Positions 13,209 through 22,591 of a stretch of 64,000 nt of DNA are shown piece by piece; the first letter of the stretch is position 1; the number at the start of each line of letters is the position of its first letter. The DNA is taken from positions 1-64,000 of the forward strand of contig NZ_PXXO01000003.1 of the NCBI RefSeq assembly GCF_003011885.1, written 5' to 3'. The notes under the pieces are model-generated. The model had not been told where the DNA came from, did no database searches, and worked only from the letters and a program-made list of their open reading frames with translations. The position numbers and the translations under genes were made by a program. This DNA comes from Cyanobium usitatum str. Tous (lineage in GTDB: Bacteria; Cyanobacteriota; Cyanobacteriia; PCC-6307; Cyanobiaceae).

Positions 13209-14609
13209 TTAGCCCAGCAGCCGCTTCACCAGGGCCAACTTGCCCGCATAGGGGGGGTAGCGGAAGGGCAGATCCAGCCAGAAAGGGCGCCTCAGCACCG
13301 TGCGCCGGTGCGAAAAGGTTAGAAAGCCTGCCTCGCCGTGGTAGCTGCCCATGCCGCTTTCGCCGACGCCGCCTAAGGGCAGGGCCGCCCCACTCGCCTG
13401 CATCACTACATCGTTGAAGCAGACGCCACCGGAGCTGGTGGTGTCCAGGGTGCGCTGCTGGGCGGCTCGATCGTGGCTAAACAGATAGAGAGCAAGGGGC
13501 TTGGGCCTTGCCCTCACCTCGGCTAGGGCCGCTTCCAGGTTGGCTACTGCCAGCACGGGCAGGATTGGGCCAAACAGCTCCTCCTGCATCAGCGGATCGT
13601 CGCCGGATTCGATTGCTACCAAGGTGGGTTCGATGCGCCGGCGGCTGGGATCGCTGCGCCCCCCGGCCAGCACCTGGCCGCGGCTGCGGGCTCCCGCCAG
13701 CAGGGCCTCCAGTCGCTGGAACTGGGCTTCATTGACGATGGAGCCCATGTCCTCGCTGGAGAGGGGATCGCTGCCGTAGAAGCGCTGCCATTCGGCAGCG
13801 ATAGCTGCAACTAGCGCTTCCCGCACGGCTGGTTGCACCAGCAGGTGGTCGGGGGCGATGCAGGTTTGACCAGCATTGAGACCCTTGCCCCAGGCCAGGC
13901 GCTTGGCGCTGGTGGCGATGTCGGCATCGGCAAGCACGATCGCCGGACTCTTGCCGCCCAGCTCCAGGGTCACGGGGGTGAGATGGCGGGCGGCGGCGGC
14001 CATCACCAGCCGGCCGACCCGGCCGCCCCCGGTGAAAAGGATGTGGTCAAACTGCTGCTCCAGCAGCTCGGCTGCCACGGCCCCATCGCCGGTGACCACC
14101 TGCACCACCTCGGCAGGAAAGGCCATGGGTAGGCAGCGGGCCAGGAGTGCGGAGATGTGGGGCGCATGCTCTGAGGGCTTGATCACGGCCGTGTTGCCAG
14201 CCGCAAGGGCGCTCACCAGCGGGCGCAGGCAGAGATGGAATGGGTAGTTCCAGGGGCCGATGATCAACACGCAGCCCAGAGGTTCGGTTTGCACCCAGGC
14301 CTGGCCGGGCCGCAGGGCCAGATCCAGCCCAATCGGCCGCGGTGCCATCCAGCGCTTCAGCTGACGCCGGGTGAGGGTCAGCTCCTGACGCACCGCTATT
14401 AGCTCAAAGGTGGCCTCTAGGGGCGGTTTGCCTAGGTCGGCCGCCAAGGCTTCGAGCACTGCCGCCTCCTGATCGCGCAACAGGCCTTCCAGGCGATCTA
14501 GCTGCTCCAGCCGCCAGGCCAGGCTGCGGGTGAGGCCCGTGCTTACGGGTGCCCGCATCGCCGCAATCGGCGTGGCCAGGAGCGGGGTGGCGCTTGGGGC
14601 GGAGGTCAA
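13209..14609 (-). CDS. Aldehyde dehydrogenase (class 3-like)
   Basis: This NAD(P)-dependent enzyme oxidises aldehydes to acids; fatty or aromatic aldehydes are likely for this subfamily. Visible motifs are GPWNYPFHL (cofactor loop), LELGGKSP with the general-base Glu, and GQTCIAPDH with the catalytic Cys. The C-terminus FPLALVKRLLG-like segment (KLALVKRLLG) and the length of 466 residues match class 3 enzymes such as the cyanobacterial AldE/Orf0489 type. It sits alone between the LysM gene and the tRNA pair on the minus strand. Confidence 0.93.
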   Translation of the reverse strand: MTSAPSATPLLATPIAAMRAPVSTGLTRSLAWRLEQLDRLEGLLRDQEAAVLEALAADLGKPPLEATFELIAVRQELTLTRRQLKRWMAPRPIGLDLALRPGQAWVQTEPLGCVLIIGPWNYPFHLCLRPLVSALAAGNTAVIKPSEHAPHISALLARCLPMAFPAEVVQVVTGDGAVAAELLEQQFDHILFTGGGRVGRLVMAAAARHLTPVTLELGGKSPAIVLADADIATSAKRLAWGKGLNAGQTCIAPDHLLVQPAVREALVAAIAAEWQRFYGSDPLSSEDMGSIVNEAQFQRLEALLAGARSRGQVLAGGRSDPSRRRIEPTLVAIESGDDPLMQEELFGPILPVLAVANLEAALAEVRARPKPLALYLFSHDRAAQQRTLDTTSSGGVCFNDVVMQASGAALPLGGVGESGMGSYHGEAGFLTFSHRRTVLRRPFWLDLPFRYPPYAGKLALVKRLLG

Positions 14610-14778
14610 GGGGCAGGCCGCGTGTCAGCCCAAGCTGGCAAATTGCTTGAGGCTTCGGCTGCTCAGAGCCAGGCCAACCCCTGCACCATCTTGCAAAACA
14701 GCTGCAGGACCATGACCTGGTCTTCCCCGATCAGGCAGCGAAGGGTCAGCAAAATGCAGCCGGTGTACCACTGTGCTT

Positions 14779-14805
14779 GAGGAGCGGTGCCAGCTCCTCT
14801 TTTTG
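14779..14805. terminator. Perfect hairpin beside the tRNA pair
   Basis: GAGGAGC (14779-14785) and GCTCCTC (14793-14799) pair perfectly around GGTGCCA. A run of six T follows on the plus strand, although the neighbouring tRNA genes are transcribed from the minus strand and end 9 bases away at 14808. It is either the tRNA terminator without a usual T run or a plus-strand antisense stop. The 14610-14778 stretch shows no gene. Confidence 0.45.
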
Positions 14806-14807
14806 TA

Positions 14808-14879
<72 letters not shown>

Positions 14880-14889
14880 ATGTGGAAGG

Positions 14890-14971
14890 TGGGCCGGGTT
14901 GGATTTGAACCAACGTAGGCAGAGCCAGCGGATTTACAGTCCGCCCCCATTAACCACTCGGGCACCGACCC
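14890..14971 (-). tRNA. tRNA-Tyr (GTA)
   Basis: This is an 82-nt type II tRNA with a long variable arm, on the minus strand. The acceptor GGGTCGG pairs with CCGGCCC with a G-U-like tolerance. The anticodon arm is GCGGA-CTGTAAA-TCCGC, giving GTA. It is 10 bases upstream of tRNA-Thr and is probably transcribed with it. CCA is not fully encoded. Confidence 0.97.
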
Positions 14972-15008
14972 GAACCACACCCGAAGAACTTACCAGCCGA
15001 CCTTCTCA

Positions 15009-15449
15009 ATGCAGCTGCTCGCTCTCCACGGTCCCAATCTCAACTTGCTGGGCACCCGCGAGCCGGGTGTTTATGGCAGCCAGACCCTTGATCAGGTCAA
15101 CGCTGAGCTCGAGAGTCGCGCCCAGGCCCTGGGGGCGGCGATCAGCTGCTTTCAAAGCAACCATGAAGGCGCCCTAGTGGATCGCATCCACGAGGGCCGC
15201 GGCAGCGTGGATGGCATTTTGATCAATGCCGGCGCTTACACCCACAGCTCAATTGCCCTGCGCGATGCCCTGCTGGGGGTGGCGATTCCCTTCGTGGAAT
15301 TGCACTTGAGCAACACCCACGCCCGCGAGCCGTTTCGGCACCATTCCACCCTGGCCGATAAGGCCCTGGGCGTGATCTGTGGCTTTGGGCCGCTCAGTTA
15401 CACCCTGGCCCTGGAGGGGCTGGTGGCCCACCTGCGAGCCCAGCCTTGA
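15009..15449 (+). CDS. aroQ: 3-dehydroquinate dehydratase, type II
   Basis: This enzyme converts 3-dehydroquinate to 3-dehydroshikimate in the shikimate pathway. The protein has 146 residues and shows the type II signatures [18 protein letters not shown] (with the active-site loop Arg and catalytic Tyr), [17 protein letters not shown], and [17 protein letters not shown]. The length is normal for the dodecameric type. Its TGA shares one base with the ATG of miaE, so the two are translationally coupled. Confidence 0.97.
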   Translation: MQLLALHGPNLNLLGTREPGVYGSQTLDQVNAELESRAQALGAAISCFQSNHEGALVDRIHEGRGSVDGILINAGAYTHSSIALRDALLGVAIPFVELHLSNTHAREPFRHHSTLADKALGVICGFGPLSYTLALEGLVAHLRAQP

Positions 15450-16063
15450 TGGCCCGGGTGAAGTGGTTGGCGGCCCCCTCCAGCCCCGCCTGGCTGGAGC
15501 AGGCGATTGCCCAGCCAGAGCTGCTGTTGATCGACCACGCCCACTGCGAGCGCAAGGCTGCCGGCGTAGCCCTGCAGCTGATGTTTCGTTATCCCAGCGA
15601 GGTTGGCTTGGCGGCCGCCCTTAGCCCCCTGGCACGGGAGGAGTTGGAGCACTTTGAGCAGGTACTGCAATTGCTGCAACGGCGCGGCGCATCCCTGCGC
15701 TCCCTGCCGGCCCCGGCCTACGGCTCGGCCCTCACGGCTCAGGTGCGCAAGGGCGAACCCCAGCGCATGCTCGATTCCTTTTTGGTGGCTGGCTTGATTG
15801 AGGCCCGCAGCCATGAGCGCATGGCCCTGTTGGCGGCCCATAGCCCCGACGCGGAGCTGCGAGAGCTGTATGGAGAGCTGCTGGCCAGCGAAGCGCGCCA
15901 TTTCGGCCTCTACTGGCTGCTCTGCGAAGAGCGCTTCGGCCGTGGGGCCACGGTGGAGCGGCTGCAGGAGCTGGCGGCGGCGGAAGTCGCAGCCCTCACA
16001 GGCGATCTCGCCGCTGCAGACCAGGTGCGCATGCACTCGGTGGGGATTGATTTGGTGAGCTGA
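15449..16063 (+). CDS. miaE: tRNA-(ms2io6A)-hydroxylase family diiron protein (MiaE)
   Basis: This ferritin-like carboxylate-bridged diiron protein is related to MiaE, which hydroxylates the isopentenyl group at tRNA position 37. Metal-ligand motifs are visible as DHAHCERKAAG, REELEHFEQV, EARSHERMAL and SEARHFGLYW, in the order of a four-helix bundle. The protein has 204 residues from the ATG at 15449, which overlaps the aroQ stop; a TTG one codon earlier is possible. The substrate assignment comes from family membership. Confidence 0.92.
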   Translation: MARVKWLAAPSSPAWLEQAIAQPELLLIDHAHCERKAAGVALQLMFRYPSEVGLAAALSPLAREELEHFEQVLQLLQRRGASLRSLPAPAYGSALTAQVRKGEPQRMLDSFLVAGLIEARSHERMALLAAHSPDAELRELYGELLASEARHFGLYWLLCEERFGRGATVERLQELAAAEVAALTGDLAAADQVRMHSVGIDLVS

Positions 16064-16104
16064 CTTCGGCAGACAGCACCGTCCACCCGATCTACAAAAG
16101 GTTT

Positions 16105-17007
16105 ATGAGCCATCCAGCGGTGGGCCGCCAGCGGCTGCCACGCCACATCCAGCACGAACACAGAGATGGCAATCCGGCGGCCTTTCGCTGGAGTGTGCTG
16201 CTCAACAGCGGCCTCTCCGCTTTGCAGCTGGCCATTGGCATCGGCTTTGGCTCTTTGGCCCTGATCGGCGATGCCCTGCACAACCTCGGCGATGTGGCGG
16301 GGTTGCTGCTGGGCTGGGGGGCTGAGCGCCTCAGCGCCCTGCCCGCCAACAGGCAATTCACCTACGGATTTGGCCGCAGCACCCAGCTGGCTTCGATGAT
16401 CAACGCGGCCTTGATCTTGATGGCATCCGCCGTTGTGATCGTTGAAGGCGTGCAGAGACTGGCCAAGCCGGTGGAGCTAACCCCTGGCCCGGTGGCGGTG
16501 GCGGCCCTGTTGGGCATTGCGGTGAACCTGGGCTCGGCCCGTTTGTTTGGCCACAACCACAGCCACGATCTCAACCGCCGAGCTGCGGTGGTGCACCTGC
16601 TCACCGATGCGGCGGTGAGTGCTGCGGTGCTGGTCAGTGCCCTGTTGATTCAGTTCACCGGCATCCACTGGCTTGATCCCTTCACCGGTATTGGCGTGGG
16701 CTTGGCCGTGGCCTGGTCCGGCTGGACCCTGCTGCGTCAGTCGGTGCTGGTGAGCCTCGACGGGATCCCGCCAGGGATCGATCGAGATGCGGTGGAACGC
16801 ACCTTGGCTGAGCTGCCAGGGGTGGCGGCGGTGCATCACATTCATATTTGGGGCATGAGCACCTCCCAAACGGCCCTGACGGCACACCTCCTGCGCGACC
16901 CCCAGCAGGTAGACGACATGGCCCTGCTGCATAGAGCAAAAGCTGAGTTGGCCCAGCTGGGCATCGATCATTCGACCCTGCAGTTAGAGCCCCTGCAACT
17001 TGATTAA
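16105..17007 (+). CDS. Cation diffusion facilitator (CDF) metal efflux transporter
   Basis: This is an inner-membrane proton/divalent cation antiporter, probably for zinc. The N-terminus is His-containing and six hydrophobic segments follow. The transport site appears as GDALHNLGD (H-x3-D) and HLLTDAAVS (H-x3-D), the arrangement linked with Zn/Cd/Co selectivity in CzcD/ZnT members. A histidine loop HNHSHD lies between. The cytosolic C-terminal domain contains VHHIHIWGMS. It has 300 residues, a normal length. Confidence 0.93.
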   Translation: MSHPAVGRQRLPRHIQHEHRDGNPAAFRWSVLLNSGLSALQLAIGIGFGSLALIGDALHNLGDVAGLLLGWGAERLSALPANRQFTYGFGRSTQLASMINAALILMASAVVIVEGVQRLAKPVELTPGPVAVAALLGIAVNLGSARLFGHNHSHDLNRRAAVVHLLTDAAVSAAVLVSALLIQFTGIHWLDPFTGIGVGLAVAWSGWTLLRQSVLVSLDGIPPGIDRDAVERTLAELPGVAAVHHIHIWGMSTSQTALTAHLLRDPQQVDDMALLHRAKAELAQLGIDHSTLQLEPLQLD

Positions 17008-17022
17008 GACCGGAGCATTAGC

Positions 17023-18183
17023 TCAGCTGTCTTTGAACCGGTCGCGGATGGTGTTCACCTCCGGGAGATGGCACTTCAGAGCCTGAACGCAATCGCCATC
17101 GAGCTTGCCCCTTTCAACCAAGCGCTCCAGCTCACAAATGGCCGCCTTCACAGACCAGGGCTCTTTATAAGGCCGGTGACTCGTGAGGGCGTCGAGAATG
17201 TCGGCGACGGCGATGATCCTGGCCTCTAGGGCGATCTCGACTCCTTTAAGCCCATTGGGGTAGCCGCTGCCATCGAGACACTCGTGGTGCCCGGCCACCA
17301 CGTTGCGCATCACCTGGGAGTCGGGCAGGGTATTAAGTCCGAATTCGCCGATCATGCGCTCCAGCACGTCAATACCCTTTTGAACATGGGTATTCATCAG
17401 GGCTCGCTCTTCAGGGTTTAGACCGCCGGACTTAAGCAAAATACTGTCGGGAATGCCAATTTTGCCAATGTCATGTAATGGCGCAAATAAGTAAAGATGT
17501 TCAATGTATTCATCGCTTAAGTCGTAGCGAGGGGCTAACTCCCTGGCGATTAGGCGGGAGTAGTGAGCCATGCGCTCAAGATGATTGCCGGTTTCAAAGT
17601 CGCGGAGGCTGGCAAATTCGCGAGCAACCTGAGCAGATGTGGTGATCGAGCGAACTAAATTTAATTCATTTGAGATTGTCAGGCTGATAAGGGTGTTGTA
17701 AACCTCAAGGCTGCGCTGAACTTTTTTGCTAAAAGCAGCTGGCTTCAATGAGTCGTAGAAAAGGAAGCCGATAAACTCCTGCCTCTCGTATAGGGGCACG
17801 GTGAAGGAGGAGCGGTAGCCCTCGTTTAGGAGCCATTGGGAGTGGGGATTGGCAGCATTTACGACATCGGCGATTTCATCCAAAATCCGAACGCTACGGC
17901 TAGCCGCTAAGCCGCTGAGGGAGGCGCTTTCGGAAAGGCAAAACTCATATCCCTTGATGGCTACGCCCTGGCGAGTGCTATGCACAAAGGTTCTGAGCAT
18001 GTCATCGCTGGGTTCGTAGAGAGCGCAGGCGATGCGATCTACGTCAGGAACCTGCTCTAACAATTGCTCGTGCAGCTGGCGCAGCCTGAAATTGAGGTCA
18101 TCGCCAACTTGACGGATCAGGCTGGCAGCTTCCTTGTTCCTCTCGGGCTCGGTGGGGGCGAGATGGCTGGCCGGAAATGTCAT
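17023..18183 (-). CDS. GAF-HD-GYP cyclic-di-GMP phosphodiesterase
   Basis: This is a predicted cytoplasmic signalling enzyme that hydrolyses c-di-GMP. A GAF-like sensor fills about residues 25-175. The HD-GYP domain follows, with HDIGKIGIPDS (catalytic HD at 237-238) and GHHECLDGSGYP (HH at 299-300, GYP at 307-309), so the metal and signature residues are present. It has no membrane segment. The gene converges with the CDF transporter (15 bases apart) and starts 46 bases after mtnD on the same strand. Codon use is more A/T-rich than in its neighbours. The ligand of the GAF domain is unknown. Confidence 0.92.
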   Translation of the reverse strand: MTFPASHLAPTEPERNKEAASLIRQVGDDLNFRLRQLHEQLLEQVPDVDRIACALYEPSDDMLRTFVHSTRQGVAIKGYEFCLSESASLSGLAASRSVRILDEIADVVNAANPHSQWLLNEGYRSSFTVPLYERQEFIGFLFYDSLKPAAFSKKVQRSLEVYNTLISLTISNELNLVRSITTSAQVAREFASLRDFETGNHLERMAHYSRLIARELAPRYDLSDEYIEHLYLFAPLHDIGKIGIPDSILLKSGGLNPEERALMNTHVQKGIDVLERMIGEFGLNTLPDSQVMRNVVAGHHECLDGSGYPNGLKGVEIALEARIIAVADILDALTSHRPYKEPWSVKAAICELERLVERGKLDGDCVQALKCHLPEVNTIRDRFKDS

Positions 18184-18229
18184 TTCGAGAGAAAACCCTA
18201 ACTTTTTCTTTTCAGCTTCAATTCAAACT

Positions 18230-18790
18230 TTAAGCGCCTAAATCGTCGAGGCGGGGGTAGTGGTCGGCGATTTGGTCGCCGGTAAATTCGGCCACCCAGC
18301 CTGCGGGGTTGTCGAAGAAGCGCAGGGCACAGAAATGCGGTTCTGGACCCATGTCAAACCAGTGCTTCGTGCCGGCGGGCACGGAAATCCAGTCGCCCGC
18401 TTCACAGAGCAGCTGCAGCACCAAATCGCCAATGTGCAGGCAGAAAAGGCCGCGGCCCTCTACGAAAAAGCGCACCTCGTCTTCGCTGTGGGTGTGCTCG
18501 GCCAGAAACTTCTGGCGCAGGGCCTGGCGGTCGGGATGGTTTGGCGTGAGGCGAATCGCATCCACGGTGGGGTAAGAACCACCGGCCTGCACTCGGGCGA
18601 TTTCGGTGGCGTAGACGGCCAGGATCGCGGCCGGATCGGCCTCCGGGGACAAGCCGCCCTGGACTTGCCAGCGCTCAAAGCCAATGCCCATCGGCGCCAG
18701 GGTGGCGGCGATTGCGGCCGGATCGCTGCTGCTGAGGTTTGGCGAGGCTGATGCGGCTGGGCCGGTGCCAAATACCTGCAGAAGAGTCAT
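18230..18790 (-). CDS. mtnD: Acireductone dioxygenase (MtnD)
   Basis: This cupin enzyme of methionine salvage oxidises acireductone to the keto-acid precursor of methionine (Fe form). The metal site reads EHTHSEDEVRFF (H-x-H-x4-E), with the distal His in PAGTKHWFDMG. It has 186 residues, normal for bacterial ARD. It supplies the step after MtnBC (6.2 kb), so the pathway is split over two loci about 10.5 kb apart. It is divergent from cobI. Confidence 0.93.
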   Translation of the reverse strand: MTLLQVFGTGPAASASPNLSSSDPAAIAATLAPMGIGFERWQVQGGLSPEADPAAILAVYATEIARVQAGGSYPTVDAIRLTPNHPDRQALRQKFLAEHTHSEDEVRFFVEGRGLFCLHIGDLVLQLLCEAGDWISVPAGTKHWFDMGPEPHFCALRFFDNPAGWVAEFTGDQIADHYPRLDDLGA

Positions 18791-18845
18791 CGGGCTAGAT
18801 CACGGGCTCCTCCCAGCCTAGAAAGGCTGCAGCGGCAGGCCACTC

Positions 18846-19625
18846 GTGTTTTCGGCAGAATTTCCGGAAGCCCCGTCGCCGGTGGCAGGCCTCACCCTGG
18901 TAGGCGTTGGCCCCGGTGATCCCCAGCTGCTCACCGTGGCGGCGGTGCGGGCAATTAGGGCTGCGGCGGTGGTCGCCTACCCGGTGGCCCGGCTCGAGGC
19001 GGAGGGAATGGCGGCCCAGATCGCCGCCCCCTGGATTGGCCCCGAGCAACGGCGCCTACCGCTGCTGTTTCCGATGGTGAGCGAGGCGGAGCCGCGCCGC
19101 CAGGCCTGGCATGCCGCCGCCGCTGCCCTGGCCGCAGAAGTGGCTGCTGGCCAGGCCGTGGTGTTGTTGTGCGAGGGGGACGCCTCCCTCTATGCCAGCG
19201 CCTCCTACGCCCTGTTGGCCCTGGCGGAGCGCCATCCCACCTGTCCGGTGGCGGTGATCCCCGGCATCACGGCGGTGGCCGCCGCTGCCGCCGCTGCCTC
19301 CTCCCAGGGGTTGCCCTGGCCGCTGGCCCTGCAGCAGGACGCCCTGCTGATTCGCCCCACCCCCGACGATCCCGCCCAGCTCGAGGCGCTGCTGGCTGAG
19401 GCGGCGGCAGCGGCCACGGTGCTGGCCCTGCTCAAGCTCGGCCACCGCTGGGCCTGGGTGCGGCCCCTGCTGGAGCAGCGCAACCTGCTGGCAGGGGCCC
19501 TGTTTGCCCAGCGGGTGGGCTGGCCCGACCAGCTACTGGCGCCGGCGGCCGAGGTGCCCGCCGATGAACAGCCCTACTTTTCGCTACTGCTTATTCGTCA
19601 GAGCTGGCCAGAGGTGCTGCCCTGA
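18846..19625 (+). CDS. cobI: Precorrin-2 C20-methyltransferase
   Basis: This SAM-dependent tetrapyrrole methylase of cobalamin synthesis methylates C20 of (sirohydro)precorrin-2. It shows the family motifs LVGVGPGDPQLLT near the start, LCEGDASLYAS, and PGITAVAAAAAAAS. It has 259 residues. The start is GTG at 18846, and a start shortly downstream cannot be excluded. Its 3' end overlaps the converging dus gene by 28 bases. Confidence 0.93.
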   Translation: MFSAEFPEAPSPVAGLTLVGVGPGDPQLLTVAAVRAIRAAAVVAYPVARLEAEGMAAQIAAPWIGPEQRRLPLLFPMVSEAEPRRQAWHAAAAALAAEVAAGQAVVLLCEGDASLYASASYALLALAERHPTCPVAVIPGITAVAAAAAAASSQGLPWPLALQQDALLIRPTPDDPAQLEALLAEAAAAATVLALLKLGHRWAWVRPLLEQRNLLAGALFAQRVGWPDQLLAPAAEVPADEQPYFSLLLIRQSWPEVLP

Positions 19626-20623
19626 ACAGCAGCCTCCGCTCGCTGCAGCAGCTCCAGGGCTGCGCCGGGGCTGGGCGCCCGCATCAGGGCATGGCGTAGC
19701 TGGGGGGCGCCGGCGAAGCCCTGGCAGGTCCAGCCCATGTGCTTTCGGGCGATCAGCAGGCCATGGTCGCCCTTGGCCGCCACCAGGGACTGAAGCTGCT
19801 CCGCCGCCAGGGCGAGGCGCTCGAGGGCGCCGGGGGTGGCTGGGATGGGCCGGCCGCTGAGCTCCGCATCGATCTGGCCCACCAGCCAGGGGGAGCCCAT
19901 GCTGCCCCGGCCCACCATCACCCCATCAGCGCCCGTCTGCTCTAGGCAGCGCACCGCATCCTCGGGGCTGTTGATGTCGCCATTGGCGATCACCGGTATG
20001 GCCAGGGCGGCCTTCACCGCCGCGATGGCGGCCCAGTCGGCCTGACCCTTGAAGCCCTGTTCGCGGCTGCGGCCGTGCAGGGTGAGCAGCTGGGCACCGG
20101 CATTTTCGAGCCGCTGGCACCAGCTCACCGCATCGCTGCCATCGCACCAGCCCAGCCGCGTTTTCACCGTCACCGGGAGAGCTACGGCCGCGGCCACGCT
20201 TTCCACCAGGCGGGCCGCCAGCTCGGGATCGCGAATCAGGCCGCTACCGCCGCCTTTCTTGGCGATCTTCTTCACCGGGCAGCCCATATTTATGTCGATC
20301 AGAAAGGCGCCGGCGGCCTCGGCCCGCTTGGCCGCATCGGCCATGGCGGCGGGCCGGTAATCAAACAGCTGCACACCGATCGGGCCGGCCTCGCTGCCCA
20401 GCTCCTCCACCTTCTGCAGCCCGAAGCCCCGCTCCAGGCTGGTGGCGTTCACCATCTCGGTGAACAGCAGGGCATCGGGCGCCCAGCGCCGCACCAGGCC
20501 ACGAAAAATCCGATCGCTCACCCCCGCCAGCGGCGACTGCAGCGCGCGGCAGCGCAGGGCGCGGGGCGTGCCGTTGCCAGAGAGCTGCAGGGGCAGAGCG
20601 GTGATCGGTGAACCAGTGATCAT
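19598..20623 (-). CDS. dus: tRNA-dihydrouridine synthase (DusB-like)
   Basis: This is a flavin enzyme that reduces uridines in tRNA D-loops. It is a TIM barrel with QSPLAGVSDRIFRGLVR near the start, the catalytic region DINMGCPVKKIAKKGGGSG, KTRLGW, LTLHGRSREQGFKG, and the FMN-phosphate site VIANGDINS with GVMVGRGSMGSPW. It has 341 residues, normal. It is divergent from the DUF1823 gene (28 bases between starts). Confidence 0.95.
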   Translation of the reverse strand: MITGSPITALPLQLSGNGTPRALRCRALQSPLAGVSDRIFRGLVRRWAPDALLFTEMVNATSLERGFGLQKVEELGSEAGPIGVQLFDYRPAAMADAAKRAEAAGAFLIDINMGCPVKKIAKKGGGSGLIRDPELAARLVESVAAAVALPVTVKTRLGWCDGSDAVSWCQRLENAGAQLLTLHGRSREQGFKGQADWAAIAAVKAALAIPVIANGDINSPEDAVRCLEQTGADGVMVGRGSMGSPWLVGQIDAELSGRPIPATPGALERLALAAEQLQSLVAAKGDHGLLIARKHMGWTCQGFAGAPQLRHALMRAPSPGAALELLQRAEAAVQGSTSGQL

Positions 20624-20651
20624 GGTGATCCGATTGTGATGCTTCAGGTCG

Positions 20652-21131
20652 ATGGCTTCCGCTCAGGCCGCCCCCGCTGCCGTGCCCTACCCCCTGAGCC
20701 GAGAGTTGCTGGAGGCGGTGCTGGCCGACCGCACCAGCGATCGCTTCGTGTGTGAGCTGATCTGGCCGCGCCTGGCATACGAGCTGAACGGCTCCGGCAC
20801 CTGGAGCGCCGGCCCGGCTACCAGCGCTGGCTGGCGGGAGTCCTTCCCGAGCGAACCCCAGTTCATCGCCGAGCGGCCCGCCTCGGTGGCCCTCACCCGC
20901 TCGATCGCCAAGGTGCACAAGCAACTGCTGAAGGAGCAACTGGGTTTTGCGGGTTACACCATCGGCGAGCTCTACCCGCGCCGCACCCGCCGCGCCACCG
21001 TCGTGAACTGGCTGCTGGCCCACCTGGCGGAGCGGGGTGAAGCCCTGCCGGAGAGCGGGCCACTGCCGCTGCTCTTGGTGGCGCCGGCTGATCCGGTGCT
21101 GGGGCATCCCGGCGACCTGCCCATCAGCTAA
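20652..21131 (+). CDS. DUF1823 family protein
   Basis: This 159-residue soluble protein belongs to a cyanobacteria/plant-restricted family of unknown function. The recognisable core includes PQFIAERPASVALTRSI, then KQLLKEQLGFAGYTIGEL and RRTRRATVVNWLLAHL. There is no signal peptide or membrane helix. It lies upstream of der with an 82-base gap. No biochemical role is claimed. Confidence 0.8.
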   Translation: MASAQAAPAAVPYPLSRELLEAVLADRTSDRFVCELIWPRLAYELNGSGTWSAGPATSAGWRESFPSEPQFIAERPASVALTRSIAKVHKQLLKEQLGFAGYTIGELYPRRTRRATVVNWLLAHLAERGEALPESGPLPLLLVAPADPVLGHPGDLPIS

Positions 21132-21213
21132 TTGCTGGGGTTAGGGCCTCTATTTTGGGTCAGGCCAGAGCAGACGTTAGGGTCAATACAGGACAGACGT
21201 AGGAATACATCCC

Positions 21214-22578
21214 TTGGCCTTACCGGTCGTTGCAATTATCGGACGCCCCAACGTGGGCAAATCCACCCTGGTGAACCGGCTCTGCCGCAGCCGTGAAGCG
21301 ATCGTGCACGACACGCCCGGCGTGACGCGGGATCGCACCTATCAAGAGGGTTACTGGGCTGATCGCACCTTCCGGGTGGTCGACACCGGCGGCCTGGTGT
21401 TTGACGACGACAGCGAGTTTCTGCCGGAGATTCGCGAGCAGGCAAACCTGGCCCTGGCCGAGGCGGCCGTAGCCCTGGTTGTTGTTGATGGTCAGCAGGG
21501 TTGCACCGCCGCCGACCAGTCGATTGCCGAGTGGCTGCGGGGCCAGGGGGTTCCCACCATGCTCGCGGTGAATAAGTGCGAGTCGCCGGATGCGGGCCTG
21601 GCCATGGCGGCCGAGTTTTGGGGCCTGGGCCTGGGCGAGCCCTTCCCGATTTCGGCGATTCATGGTGCCGGTACCGGCGACCTGCTCGACAAGGTGGTGA
21701 GCTATCTGCCCCCTACCGAAGAAGACGAGGGCGAAGAGCCGATTCAGCTGGCGATCATCGGCCGGCCCAACGTGGGTAAATCCAGCCTGCTCAATGCGGT
21801 GTGCGGTGAAAACCGGGCGATCGTCAGCCCGATTCGTGGCACCACCCGCGACACGATCGACACCACGATCGAGCGGGAGGGCAAGACCTGGAAGCTGCTC
21901 GATACGGCCGGCATCCGCCGCCGCCGTTCGGTGAGCTACGGCCCCGAATACTTCGGCATCAGTCGCAGCTTCAAGGCGATCGAGCGCTCCGATGTGTGCG
22001 TATTGGTGATTGACGCCCTCGATGGCGTCACCGAGCAAGACCAGCGCCTGGCTGGCCGCATCGAAGAAGACGGCCGAGCCTGCGTGGTGGTGGTGAATAA
22101 GTGGGATGCCATTGAAAAAGACAGCCACACCATGCCGGCGATGGAGAAGGAACTCCGCGCCAAGCTCTATTTCCTCGACTGGGCGCCGATGCTGTTCACC
22201 TCTGCCCTCAGCGGCCAGCGGGTGCAGGCGATCTTCCCCCTGGCCCTGCTGGCGGTGGAGCAGCACCGCCGCCGAGTCACCACTTCGGTTGTGAACGAGG
22301 TGCTCACCGAGGCGCTCAGCTGGCGCACGCCGCCCACCAGCCGTGGTGGCCGCCAGGGCCGCCTTTACTACGGCACCCAGGTGGCGGTGCGGCCCCCCAG
22401 CTTCACGTTGTTTGTCAATGAGCCGAGGCTGTTCGGTGAAACCTATCGCCGCTATGTGGAGCGTCAGATCCGGGAGGGCCTGGGCTTTGAGGGCACGCCG
22501 ATCAAGCTGTTCTGGCGGGGCAAGCAGCAGCGAGATGCCGAGAAGGAGCTGGCCCGCAGCCAGACTCGTGGGCGCTAG
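21214..22578 (+). CDS. der: Ribosome-associated GTPase Der (EngA)
   Basis: This is a tandem-GTPase needed for 50S ribosome maturation. Two G domains are visible: the first begins [18 protein letters not shown] with DTGG and NKCE, and the second [18 protein letters not shown] with DTAGI and NKWD. A KH-like C-terminal domain ends with [13 protein letters not shown]. It has 454 residues. The start is TTG at 21214, set by the conserved N-terminus. It heads the plus-strand der-cbiQ-pipX-pipY-sepF-proC cluster. Confidence 0.97.
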   Translation: MALPVVAIIGRPNVGKSTLVNRLCRSREAIVHDTPGVTRDRTYQEGYWADRTFRVVDTGGLVFDDDSEFLPEIREQANLALAEAAVALVVVDGQQGCTAADQSIAEWLRGQGVPTMLAVNKCESPDAGLAMAAEFWGLGLGEPFPISAIHGAGTGDLLDKVVSYLPPTEEDEGEEPIQLAIIGRPNVGKSSLLNAVCGENRAIVSPIRGTTRDTIDTTIEREGKTWKLLDTAGIRRRRSVSYGPEYFGISRSFKAIERSDVCVLVIDALDGVTEQDQRLAGRIEEDGRACVVVVNKWDAIEKDSHTMPAMEKELRAKLYFLDWAPMLFTSALSGQRVQAIFPLALLAVEQHRRRVTTSVVNEVLTEALSWRTPPTSRGGRQGRLYYGTQVAVRPPSFTLFVNEPRLFGETYRRYVERQIREGLGFEGTPIKLFWRGKQQRDAEKELARSQTRGR

Positions 22579-22591
22579 GGCCTGCGCTTAG